From Campanula takesimana (lineage: Eukaryota > Streptophyta > Magnoliopsida > Asterales > Campanulaceae): DNA of 64,000 bases. The notes beneath the pieces are model-generated. The model searched no databases. It was not told the origin of the DNA and saw only the letters and a list, made by a program, of their open reading frames with translations. Made by a program: the position numbers and the translations under genes. Positions 23,414 to 33,834 of this stretch are shown here, in pieces; the first letter of the stretch is position 1, and each line of letters opens with the position of its first letter. The stretch covers positions 248,001-312,000 of the forward strand of contig JAOWBW010000281.1 of NCBI GenBank assembly GCA_026119855.1. The letters are read 5' to 3'.

Positions 23414-25219
23414 TCAAACTTTGCATCTTTCAAATTGGTTGAGCTCTTCTTGCATAGCAACAACCCAACTTGAGTCTTGGAGTGCTTCATCAACTTTCTT
23501 GGGTTCAACTTGAGATATAAATGCTGTAAGTGCATCGTAGTTTGATCTTCTTGTTCGAACGCCAGAATGCAAGTCACCAAAGATATTCTGAATTGGGTGA
23601 TCTCTAACCTCACGAACTTCTTGAGGTATATCTGGTTGAGTTGATGGTGGTTGTAAGTATTCTAGTGGTACATCATTTGTGCCATCCCAATCATAAGTAA
23701 TTTGAGGGATAGGTTCTTCAATATTTATGGGTGTCTCAACTTCAACTCCATTTGAGGTAGCAGCAGATGAGGTAGCTTCTGGTGCTTCATATGAGGTAGA
23801 TGGAGGTGCAGTTGAGGTAGATGGGTTTCCTTGAGTTGATTGATTTTGTGGTTGATTTGTACCTGTCTCATTAAGCTCAACAAAATCATCAGCAACATTT
23901 GGATCCATATGTGGCTCAAGGAGAGAATGTTCATCAAAAGTAACATGAACAGATTCAACTATCTTAAGAGTGGTTTTATTAAATAAACGAAAAGCTTTTG
24001 AGTGTTTAGAATACCCAATAAATATACCTTCATCGGCCTTAGGAGCAAATTTGCCTCGATGTTCTTTACCGTTGTAGAGTATGAAGCATTTGCATCCAAA
24101 TATCTTGAAGTATGCTATGTTGGGGGTTCTTCCTCTCCAAAGTTCATAAGGAGTTTTGTTGTAGGTCTTGTTGACGAGGGATCTATTTTGAGTGAAGCAT
24201 GTTGTGTTGACGGCTTCAGCCCAAAAGTATTGAGGTAGCTTTGCTTCAGCAATCATTGTCTTTCCAGCCTCTATCAACGTTCTGTTCTTCCTTTCCACAA
24301 CACCATTTTGTTGTGGAACTCCAGCAGCAGAGAAGTTATGGTCAATACCATGGTCATCACAGTACTGAGCTACACCGTTGTTCTTGAATTCTGTACCGTT
24401 GTCGGATCGAACACTAACGATGTCATCTTCCTTTTGTGTTTGGAGCTGTCTAAAGAGTGCGGTCAAAATGTCATAACAATCATCCTTTGAGATCATCATT
24501 TCAACCCACGTATATCTTGAATAATCATCTACCACAACTAATGTATATCTATTTCCACCAATACTTGCGGTAGTAACAGGTCCAAACAGGTCCATGTGAA
24601 GTAATTGCAAACATCTTGAAGTTGAAGGGGTCGTCTTGCTGGAGAAAGACGATTTTGGTTGTTTGCCTAGTTGACATGCTGTGCACTTCTCATCGTGGTG
24701 ATCAGCTACTTTGGGTAGACCACGAACTAGATTTTCTCTACCAATCTTGGAGAGATACTTGAAGTTTAAGTGACTTAGTCTTTTATGCCACAGCCAACTA
24801 TTCTTACTAACATTCTTTGCTACAAAACAGAGATTAGAAGAAATGCAAGATGAATTAAAATCAACAACATAAACATTTTTCTTACGAATCCCTTTGAGCA
24901 AAGTGACGCCGGATATGCCATCTTTGATGAGACAGAAATTTGAAGTGAAGTGGCATTGCAATCCTTTGTCGCAGAACTGAGATATTGAGAGTAGATTGTG
25001 TTGTAGTCCAATAACTAGAGAGACTTCTTGGATGGTGATTTTTCCTTTACGAATGACTCCATATCCTACAGTCTTTCCTTTGTTATTATCTCCGAAGGTT
25101 ACTGATGGCCCTTTTTCTTCACGGACATCTTCCAATAAATTGATATCTCCGGTCATGTGCCTTGAGCAGCCACTATCGAGATACCATAAGCTTGATTTAT
25201 CCTTGGAATGTCCAGCCAT
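23414..25219 (-). CDS. Copia protease and integrase segment
   Basis: 601 codons. Near the start, WYLDSGCSRHMTG carries the aspartic protease DSG. Then comes the GAG-pre-integrase zinc-binding region (LWHKRLSHLN to CTACQLGK). The integrase core follows, with the catalytic acids in HMDLFGPV, VRSDNGTEF and NGVVERKNRTL. The C-terminal part is Ser/Thr/Pro-rich and then enters the RT leader (SSWVVAMQEELNQFE). The frame is intact except for its terminal TGA, which interrupts the polyprotein. Confidence 0.93.
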   Translation of the reverse strand: MAGHSKDKSSLWYLDSGCSRHMTGDINLLEDVREEKGPSVTFGDNNKGKTVGYGVIRKGKITIQEVSLVIGLQHNLLSISQFCDKGLQCHFTSNFCLIKDGISGVTLLKGIRKKNVYVVDFNSSCISSNLCFVAKNVSKNSWLWHKRLSHLNFKYLSKIGRENLVRGLPKVADHHDEKCTACQLGKQPKSSFSSKTTPSTSRCLQLLHMDLFGPVTTASIGGNRYTLVVVDDYSRYTWVEMMISKDDCYDILTALFRQLQTQKEDDIVSVRSDNGTEFKNNGVAQYCDDHGIDHNFSAAGVPQQNGVVERKNRTLIEAGKTMIAEAKLPQYFWAEAVNTTCFTQNRSLVNKTYNKTPYELWRGRTPNIAYFKIFGCKCFILYNGKEHRGKFAPKADEGIFIGYSKHSKAFRLFNKTTLKIVESVHVTFDEHSLLEPHMDPNVADDFVELNETGTNQPQNQSTQGNPSTSTAPPSTSYEAPEATSSAATSNGVEVETPINIEEPIPQITYDWDGTNDVPLEYLQPPSTQPDIPQEVREVRDHPIQNIFGDLHSGVRTRRSNYDALTAFISQVEPKKVDEALQDSSWVVAMQEELNQFERCKV

Positions 25220-25288
25220 TAAGCAGAGGACCTACAAAATAGACATTTAAAAACAAGGTCCCCTTTTTATTCTTTTGGGTCCAAAGGG

Positions 25289-26554
25289 TTAGCAACTTTT
25301 GACAACCCACACTTGCCTCACAGAAGGAGGGTTACTCTTTCTGGGATTGGGTGTGAATCTCAAAAGACATTCAGCAGCCTTGTGACCATAACCATCACAC
25401 ACAGAACAATGGTGGAAGCCACCCAACTTAGGGTTAACAAACTTCGTTGAAGTCTTGAGCACAACATTGTTTACTGGTATGGATGAGGTCTCCTTAACAA
25501 AGTTCATCCTCTTGAACTTTGCTGCCTTGCCGCCACTTGCGGTCGCCGGCTTCCAGGATGCGGTCGCCAGCTTCCTAGGTGCGGTCGACTGACCTCGCGG
25601 TAAGTACATGCGGTCGGGAGACTTAGCAACCTTACTGGTGCTTGCCGCAGCAGCAGGTTCATCCATGGCAATACCTTTCATCTTTGCCTTGCCAGTTTGT
25701 TTCTTAGGGTAGACATAATTAAACACTAGTTTCTTCTTTGGTTCTTGTCCTACACCCTTTGAAACATGATGTTTAGCCTTCGACTCTTCCAAAGTTTGCT
25801 GGGTAAATTTCTCATCTCTTTCACAACAAGATGCACATTTAAGGTTGTCACTAGTTTGGAATCCCAAGCCTTCCTTATCACCACTAGACTTTTGGGATTC
25901 TAAGATTTGTTCCATAGTGACATGAGAATTGGTCCACTCATTTGTGATCCTTTTCAGGTCATTTATCTCAGCAACCAATTCTTCGTTTTTAACCTTAAAT
26001 ATAGCATTTTGTTCTTCTAAGAAACGGTTTCTATCAGTAAGAGGAGTCATACTCTTGATCTGCTCCTTAAGGAGGGTGAGTTCAGATCTTAATAGAGATT
26101 TCTCCGTCTTAAGCTGGGAAATTTCTTCAGTTGAAAGTGCTAAAGCTTCCTTCATGCCAGAGAATTTACTAATTACCTGTTCAGCTTTTGCAAACATCTT
26201 TTCTTGTTCATCGGGGGAAATGTCAAATTTGACTTGTGGTGTGGTAGACAGAACTTCCTTCACTTTGGGGTTTAGTAGAGCCTTCTTTGCTGCACTCACA
26301 TCACATCTTGAAAATAGAAGATCACCATTCTTTTGAACCGGAGTTAGGAATCCTTTTTCTGCAAGTTCATCGGCCGTATAACTTATCCGTTTAGGTTTTG
26401 CATTTGGTGAGCGCCGACTTTTATTATCATCCTCATCATCGGACTGAACGACCAAACAGATGTGACCTTCTTCAGAATCCTCATCGCTTTCATCAGAATC
26501 TGACTCTATCCAGGTAGCTAACTCTTTTGTGGTAGAGTCCTCTTCAGCAACCAT
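25289..26554 (-). CDS. Copia gag C-terminal segment with second zinc knuckle
   Basis: 421 codons in the same frame as the other gag and pol segments. It starts with an acidic ATWIESDSDESDEDSEEG stretch typical of the long gag of Sirevirus-like elements. A long coiled coil follows at about residues 120-215. Near the C-terminus CSVCDGYGHKAAEC is a CX2CX4HX4C knuckle. It is separated from the upstream segment by one TAA (26561-26563). Confidence 0.85.
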   Translation of the reverse strand: MVAEEDSTTKELATWIESDSDESDEDSEEGHICLVVQSDDEDDNKSRRSPNAKPKRISYTADELAEKGFLTPVQKNGDLLFSRCDVSAAKKALLNPKVKEVLSTTPQVKFDISPDEQEKMFAKAEQVISKFSGMKEALALSTEEISQLKTEKSLLRSELTLLKEQIKSMTPLTDRNRFLEEQNAIFKVKNEELVAEINDLKRITNEWTNSHVTMEQILESQKSSGDKEGLGFQTSDNLKCASCCERDEKFTQQTLEESKAKHHVSKGVGQEPKKKLVFNYVYPKKQTGKAKMKGIAMDEPAAAASTSKVAKSPDRMYLPRGQSTAPRKLATASWKPATASGGKAAKFKRMNFVKETSSIPVNNVVLKTSTKFVNPKLGGFHHCSVCDGYGHKAAECLLRFTPNPRKSNPPSVRQVWVVKSC

Positions 26555-26560
26555 CCCCTT

Positions 26561-27286
26561 TTACTTTGAGTATCTTGGATTGAAGTTGTTTTTCTTCTTC
26601 ATATACTCATACTTGGGAATTGGGCATTCTGATGCGAAATGACCGGGTTTCCTGCAATTAAAACAAACGAGATCCTCTTTCTTCTTGGAGAAGTTGAAGT
26701 TCTCTTTCTTCTTTGAAGGGCTGCTCCTTGAAAACCTTGTTAGAGCTTTGCTTGTTGATCCGGGTCTTGCTGTCTTTCTGAACTTTTGGAATCTTTTCAC
26801 GAACATAGCAAAATCATCATCATCCATATCAAGTAAATCTGATGTGGAGATTTTTGGATCTTCTTCCTCGATCACTTCTTCCTTTTGAGCAACCAACGAT
26901 AAGCTCTTTGTTTTTCCCTCCATTTCAGCAATGTTGTTAAGCTTGATATCAAAGACCTTGAGGTTGGCATAGAGGCTTCTGAGAGACATGTCATCTAGTA
27001 GCTTGGTATCTTCAAGAGTGTTTCCTTTGTGTAGATATTGCGAACCAAGAGCGGCAAGAAAATTAACATTGATTTCTTTCTTGGTAAGCTTCTTTCCGAG
27101 TGCTGTATAAGTACTCACGATCTCACAATAACGATCGTAAGTGGCTCTTAGTGATTCACCGGGGATCTTAGCAAAGTTGTTGAATCTTCTTTGAATTGCA
27201 AACTTTTTGCTTTCCTTGCAAGCTTGATCTCCTTCGATGTAATCTTCAATTGCATCCCAAAGTTCTTTTGCAGTAGAGCATTCCAT
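26561..27286 (-). CDS. Copia gag middle segment with zinc knuckle
   Basis: 241 codons with the gag core (SAKELWDAIE-like start, FAKIPGESLRATYDRY) and a CX2CX4HX4C knuckle, CFNCRKPGHFASEC, near residue 210. The visible Met follows an in-frame TAG two codons upstream, so it is the continuation of the 27601 frame and not a separate gene. Confidence 0.88.
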   Translation of the reverse strand: MECSTAKELWDAIEDYIEGDQACKESKKFAIQRRFNNFAKIPGESLRATYDRYCEIVSTYTALGKKLTKKEINVNFLAALGSQYLHKGNTLEDTKLLDDMSLRSLYANLKVFDIKLNNIAEMEGKTKSLSLVAQKEEVIEEEDPKISTSDLLDMDDDDFAMFVKRFQKFRKTARPGSTSKALTRFSRSSPSKKKENFNFSKKKEDLVCFNCRKPGHFASECPIPKYEYMKKKNNFNPRYSK

Positions 27287-27289
27287 GAT

Positions 27290-27601
27290 CTATCGACGCT
27301 GTGACGTACTCAAGGTACTTAGAAGTATGCTTTTTGCTTTCACATCCATTCCAACCAGTCTTTTCTCTTCATCGGTCCATTCAGCCTTTGGTTTCTTGAT
27401 AGTCGGAGTTGCACCATTGGTTTCTGGATCCGGATTAGCTTTCATTGGGAAGTATGGTCCAATGGTAAGACAATCACCAAGTTTTTCATCCATGGAGTAG
27501 AACTGAGTTAGAATGCTGTGCTTCCATACGTCAAAATTATCTTCGTCGAACGCTGGAACGTGAGTGAAGTTAACCGTTGCCATAGTTTTCTGACTTGCCA
27601 T
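27290..27601 (-). CDS. Copia gag N-terminal segment
   Basis: 103 codons from the natural gag start (27601), about 70 bases downstream of the 5' LTR in element orientation. It contains FDVWKHSILTQF and ends at TAG 27290-27292 after STSQRR. The next segment continues in the same frame. Confidence 0.85.
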   Translation of the reverse strand: MASQKTMATVNFTHVPAFDEDNFDVWKHSILTQFYSMDEKLGDCLTIGPYFPMKANPDPETNGATPTIKKPKAEWTDEEKRLVGMDVKAKSILLSTLSTSQRR

Positions 27602-27672
27602 ATCGAATCGGCACCCAAGCTGTTAAGCTTGAAAAACAAAAGTTTTATAAAGGTGTTTGCTCTGATACCACT

Positions 27673-29281
27673 TGTTGGTCCCAAAGACACAACAAGGGTA
27701 TGAAAAGAGGCTAGAGGGGGGGGGGGTGAATAGCCTATTAAAATTTTAACCCTTTTTCAAATTCAACCAAGTGCTTACTCTTGAATATGCGGTCAAGTTA
27801 AAACCACACGGTCAAGGGGTAATATGCACAGCGGAAGTTTTCGTTAGAAATGGGAAAGGTTGGTTTTGACTAAAATCTCTAAGTAGGAATACCAGCACTC
27901 ACGGTCAACCAGGTTGCGGTCGAGTGAGTCCGGTCGAGGGTGAAGTGCGGTCAAGAGATTGCGGTCAAGAGGTTGAGATTGAAAGTTGTCTTAGAAGTTT
28001 TGGCAAAAGATAAGTTAGTCAGATTTTAACTTAGGCAATGTGGAGAACAAACAAACACAATTCACAGCAAGTTATTAAATCTGAAAGATCAAAACACTAA
28101 ACGACAAACAAAGTTAATATGAACAATGAAGAACAAGATGAACAATACTTGAAAGTAAATTTGCAGAAAGTAAAATGACACAAGTATTTGGAAAGGTTCG
28201 ATCTGTTGAAAAGATCTACGTCCTTTACCAAGATGGTCAGTCTTGGATTTTGAATGGAGGTATATATTGATTCTTAAGTGTACAGATTACAGAGATGAAG
28301 TATTGAATCAACACCTACTTTCTATGAAGAACAAATCATAGACTTAGACCAGTGTATCCCTTTGGATTCAATCTAAGTGATTGATCAATTGGGGTGAGTG
28401 TGTGTAAGAATCTGAAGCTCTTTGAAATCTATATGATTTAGAGCCTAAAGAATCTTATGTGTTAAAAGGCTTGAGATGACTTGAATGTTGCTGGAGATCT
28501 TTGAAGGTTTGAAGGTGAGTTCTTTGAAGATTCAAAGGATTCTGGAAATTTTGAGTATGATCTTCAATCACCAAGTATTTCAACAGCAATTTCTCTCTTA
28601 GAATCTCAGCTTAGTTCAATGAAGAACTTAAGGGCTATTTATAGCCTTGAATGAGAAAATAGCTGTTGGATTTACTTGGGCTCCAAGTTGAAGGACAATG
28701 AGCTGTTGAATTCTGATTGGAGCTCAATCTGAGTTTGTCCTTTTTGCAGATAAGAGGTGGTCCCATTTAGATGAATTTCAAATTTGAATTACTTGGGATC
28801 CAAGTTCTGCAACGTTCTAAACTAACCATAGTTTGATACAAGTGACCATGGTTAAGTTTGAACATACTTGGGTTCTTGAACTTCTGCTCATCTGCGGTCA
28901 AGACTTGCGGTCGAAGCTCTTGCGGTCAATATGCCTAAGGGCATCTGCGGTCGAGGGGTCAAATGTGACCTGTCAAGATATGCCACAAAGCTTCACGGTC
29001 ACTGACTTCCGGTCAAGTGATTCACGGTCCAGTGGTCTTCCACAGTCAGGTGGTCTACCACGGTCAAGTGAATTCACGGTCGAGGTCTTGACCACTAAAA
29101 TTCCAGACTTAGAAAATTTTCAGCCTATCATTCTAAAGCCTATACTATCAAAGTGGACTATTCTAAAAATGAAGTTTAACACTTCTTATAATATATCCTA
29201 AAGTCCTCAAAAGATAAAATTAGGTTATGGGATCAATCAAATCTAGGTAATAGGAGTGGTTTATAATAAGCATACCCAACA
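27673..29281 (-). repeat. 5' LTR of copia element (1609 bp)
   Basis: It starts right after the primer-binding site in element orientation. Relative to the other LTR I count four substitutions by eye and a slightly shorter poly-G tract. Confidence 0.97.
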
Positions 29282-29286
29282 ATTCT

Positions 29287-29806
29287 CACCTTCTCAAAAT
29301 ATGTTTAGTCATTTAACTTAAAGCGCTTACCATCATTAATGATTATAACTCCCACAATATACTCATAACTCATATTGCTTTAACTCAACTCCAGTCATGT
29401 ACTAAAATTATTCTAAAAGTATCATAACTCAACTTCCGGAGTTTACTAATTCACCAATATAAGATGACAAGTACTAATTCGTCATAGCGACCTAATTGAA
29501 CTCTCTGAAAATATCAAGTTTAGACCCAAAATCACCCAATTCGAAGTTCGATGAATTATATAAGACTTTATTAAATCTCAATCCACACTATTAGCGTCAA
29601 TCCTATACTTGATATACCACAAGAGAAGGAACACTCGACGTCAATATCACGACTTATAACTCAACCAACTTCTACCTTAACCTCATCTTTCATGAAAACT
29701 TAGTTTTCTAAACCGTTAAAACTTGTAACACCCAAGTATTGAAACCTATTCAATATCAGAGTTCTTATTCTCTTTCAAGATCTAAAACCATTGCTCTGAT
29801 ACCAAC
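29287..29806 (-). other. Outer element internal region, 5' part, with primer-binding site
   Basis: 520 bases between the nested element and the outer 5' LTR. It contains the complement of TGGTATCAGAGC at 29793-29804, matching the plant initiator tRNA-Met 3' end. It is otherwise non-coding. Confidence 0.75.
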
Positions 29807-32580
29807 TGTCACCCCCCAGAAATTCTAAAAACCCATAAATATAAAATTTACATAATAAACATCTCCACAAATGCTAAATACCAAACCGGGCACGTGAATT
29901 CGACTATAAAACCAAAACCATCACACGACACCTCAACGAGATTATAACTCGGAGACTAAATACAACGCGGAAGCAAGAACACTTATAATAATATAATACC
30001 CAAAAGATAATAATAGTTACATAACACTAAACGACCACAAATCCCACTACAATGATAAATAAGAACTCCGAAGATCAACTACCCCAAAGAAGGTCAACCT
30101 GCTCAGCAGATTTCCCGCTACAACGGACCTCATAACGCTACCACTTGCTTCCCTGGGGGGGGGGGGGTTACGGAAAAATAAGGATAAAAGAAACGGGGTG
30201 AGATAAAATCTCAGTAAGTTACTAATGCAGCTACATGGCATAATATCATGCAAATCAACGGTATAACTGAACAAGTAAATCACATAAGAACAAATGAGAA
30301 AGCTCCCTATCGCCAACTGTCCCATACCAGTTGGAAATAACGACTAACTCATCATGCAGCACATAAGACTGAAATAAACACGTTACAAAGGATACCGAGC
30401 CAAGGTTTCACCAAACTGATAGAACAATCGCTGCGCAGCTTCAACGGATCAACCAATCAACAATAGCAGCATAACAGCTGAAGAGAACCCCGGTCAGAAC
30501 CGACCAATCAATCAATCAACCAATCAAACCATCTTCGTAGTAGCATAATAGCTGAAGAGAAAACCCCGGTACCGGAACCATAACAATGTAACATGTCACA
30601 AAGGACAGGGGAAATGACACAAAGTCATACCCAAAACCAACTAGCTAGATACTCACCAAAGGAGCTAGCTCATCTCAACCAAGGCCAATCTGGAAGAGGA
30701 AAATAAGGGCAAAACAATGGATCACATTATAATGGACTCGGCTCGTTGCCATTATAATCTTCCCCATCGCCCGACACAACCACAAATGCCAGCTGGACTT
30801 TAAACAAGCACATAGTAATAAATACTCGCTTGAAACAACAACGGGGGCAATGATTCCAAAGAAGGGAACCAAGCCAAGCTCATCACAAAAGATGCAAACA
30901 GTTACTCATGAAGAGATCAACAATAACGAATACAAGAAGTTTCTCATAAAAGAGTCCAACAACGATAAACGAGATTGCTCATAGAGAGCCCAACAACATT
31001 GACCATAAAAACACGATGATTCCATGATAAGGCACATACCAAACACATCCTAAAGATGATGCTCACAAGTTACTCATAAAGAGTACAACCCAAACGGTCG
31101 CTCACAAATAGTATAATGACTATTACCAAGATGAACCTAAACGTCTACTCGTAAAGAGTACTATGACCAAGAACTCAATCATCCCTTTACACCTGGAATT
31201 CCAAATAGGAAATCCGAACAAATACACCTTAAGGCAAATCAAAACCGCAGGTACCCAATCACCGTATCACTCTTTACATCCGTTCATAAATGAACCAATT
31301 CTTAACACTCCAAACGAACCCAAAAGGTTACACCTATTCATACACGATCACAAACGGACCAAACCCAACACTTTGGTATTCCCTAATAACCCTCTAAGTA
31401 CTATAAGATATCACCTAAAACCTAAACCAAGTTTTATCCTAAAATCAATTTGATTGGAATAACCATGAACACGTCACAAGATGCCCAAGCATTCTCCAAC
31501 AATACTTAGACCAATTCCATAACACCATTGTTCACAACGGAACCATTTCAAACACTAGAGTAACCCACGATGTTTACTTAACATAACTAGAGTGGCACCC
31601 AAAGTCTACACCAAGAATATAATCCAAACCCAAACCAAACAAGAGATGATTCCTGAAAACAGCGGGCGGGCGGGCGCCTAAAAGGAGGCGCGCGGGCGCC
31701 CACGGACGGCAGAAACAAAAGGTCAAGAAAAGGGAAGTAAGCGGGCGCTTAGGGACTTACGGGCGGTCGCCCGTCCCACTACGGGCGGGCGCCCGGTCGG
31801 TTTTCTAGCCGGAAACTGCAACTGGGTTTGTGAAGAAAACCTTACCAAATCATAATCCCACAAAACCAATACCTCTACTAGCATACCAAAATACCCCAAA
31901 CGACTTATGAGCTTATAAGAGACCTAAATAACAACATCTAACAACTCCAATCAAGATTTCAATCCCCACATTTGATTTATCACAAAACTCACCCAAAATA
32001 ACAATAAATTCCAAATAATTTCTAAACTTCCACAAACCATCAAATAACAATTCCAAAGCATCATAGATCATCATACAAAATGGAGATGAACAATCTTAGC
32101 ATAAAAAAGGGGGAAAGCAACTTACTTGGAATTTATCAAAGATGATGGAATTCGAATTATCTTAGCTCTACACGATCCTAGCGACGATCTAAACATTTTT
32201 CATAAAATGAGCAATAAGAAATAATGAATAGAAGATGATCAAAATGAGGAGAGAGGGAGGAGTTCTTACCTTGGCAACAATGGAAGAGAGAGGGAGTAAT
32301 TTTACTATGTGTGTGTGTGTGTGGTGATTGATTGAGGAGGGAGGAGGAGGGAGGATGATTATTAAATCAAAATGTTACACCTAGGCCCTTCTACTACTAT
32401 CAAGAACAATTAAATCCATACTCCCCACCATTAACTAAGACTTACTAACTCTACACTAGCACAAATGATCAATTAAAATGCTAGGCATAAAGTATTATGA
32501 AACACAAATGCACACATAATTAAATAAATAAATAAATATTTATTACTAAGAAAATAGATACGGGTTTTCGGGTCGTTACA
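29807..32580 (-). repeat. 5' LTR of outer element (2774 bp)
   Basis: Partner of the LTR at 11724-14500. It lies next to the primer-binding site, so it is the 5' LTR in the element's own minus-strand orientation. Confidence 0.95.
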
Positions 32581-32585
32581 GGTAA

Positions 32586-33834
32586 TCTAATTTTATTTTT
32601 GATAGCCAACACACGTGAGTTTTGATCAAATATTAATTTCTATTATGAGTGAAGATGGTATGGGAGTAAGCAAAACCCTCATTTTGCCATATCAATACCA
32701 TATTGTGACATTGTACTCCTGACGTAAAATTTGTTCTATTTTGAACATATATATAAATATTTCTCCAGATAAATATTCTATCTGCACAAATGCTGATCTG
32801 CTTTATCAACATCGAGCAAAATTGTTTAGAATAGGAACGCGTCATTTTGGTTCAGAAATTGTCTGGAATAGAGACGCGTCAATTTGATTCATAATATGAA
32901 CCGTAGATGTCTTAGATTGGGTGCTAATTAAGTTTCCTGCTTAGTCCTCTGTTAATATGAACTTCCATTATTTCTTGAGCTATACTATGTTGTACCGACG
33001 TGTATTAATCTTGTTGTAGCATAACCAGTATTATTCTTAAGCTTGTCATGAAATATACTCGCTTTGTTCCCTAATAAAATGTCGCTTTCTTTTCTGGCAT
33101 GTATCAAAATAAACATCGTAATTCTAATTGAGGATGTTGTCTAGTGCAAATTCTACCATTATACAAGCACAAACAAGTTAAGCACATTGAAAAAACGTTG
33201 ACAAGTCAAATGCAATATTTATTTTAAACGGAGGGAGTACATTATGTTGGCCTTTTACATGAAAAGTTATGAGACTCTAAGATGAGTTATATATAAATGA
33301 ATGAAGTAGATATACATAACCATTTTGTGCTGTAATGCATTATACATAACAACGTCTGAGTCAGTTTTATAAAAACATGTTTACACTAAGAAACGTGTAA
33401 AACATGTTTCACATTAAGAGATTATGTATTATATTAAGGGATGAAAACATGTATTACACTAAAACTAGTGTAAAACAAGTTTTTTCTCGAGATTTTCACA
33501 CAACTTCTAGCTCATTTCACGCTTATACTCTCTCTGTCTCAAACAAAATGAATGTTGAATTTTTGTTCGTGATCAAGAAACAAAAAAATAAACGTTTCAT
33601 TTTGGGACAAATGGATGTACTAGTATGCATGGTTTTGTACACACATATTTTCCATTGCTGAACATGAGTTATTCACATGATTTTTACCTCTCATAAAAGT
33701 AATTTTCATACAAGTTGTCACATTTTTCTCTTGTTTTGCTATGATACTATCCATTCTATATTGAAGAACATATTAAGTTAAACATTTCCATTAACAATTC
33801 AAAACAAAAATCATCAAAATAGTAAGAAAGAACA
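32586..33834. other. Intergenic region between LTR element and first Rumi-like gene
   Basis: AT-rich. It includes a MITE at 33056-33239, short degenerate repeats of ACACTAA/GTGTAAAACATG near 33360-33480 and a MITE remnant near 33525-33620. No gene is seen. The promoter of the downstream gene should lie in its right end. Confidence 0.5.
33056..33239. mobile_element. Stowaway-type MITE
   Basis: Left end TACTCGCTTTGTTCCC, right end AAACGGAGGGAGTA. 184 bp. Confidence 0.65.

Larger units (their letters stand above)
16137..29281 (-). mobile_element. Nested Ty1/copia retrotransposon, Sirevirus-like
   Basis: LTRs 16137-17746 and 27673-29281 (TGTTGG...CCAACA) are flanked by the target duplication ATTCT (16132-16136 and 29282-29286). 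The primer site TGGTATCAGAGC is at 27659-27670 and the purine tract AAATAGGGGGAGAT abuts the LTR at 17747-17760, both on the minus strand. Domains run gag, protease, integrase, reverse transcriptase, RNase H, the copia order. A large ORF follows pol, a feature of the Sirevirus lineage. By eye the LTRs differ at only four substitutions plus a G-run length, so this insertion is younger than the element it interrupts. Confidence 0.95.
11724..32580 (-). mobile_element. Outer LTR retrotransposon, non-autonomous, probably Ty3/gypsy-type
   Basis: LTRs at 11724-14500 and 29807-32580 begin TG and end CA and are flanked by the target duplication GGTAA (11719-11723 and 32581-32585). A tRNA-Met type primer site lies at 29793-29804 on the minus strand and a purine tract adjoins the LTR at 14501-14515, so the element runs right to left. 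Without the nested copia element the internal region is only about 2.2 kb and has no ORF of 60 codons or more, hence no gag or pol. Long LTRs with a short non-coding interior resemble LARD-type elements. By eye the LTRs differ at roughly 25-30 positions, about 1%. The gypsy assignment rests only on the TGTAACGACCC end and LTR length. Confidence 0.85.
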
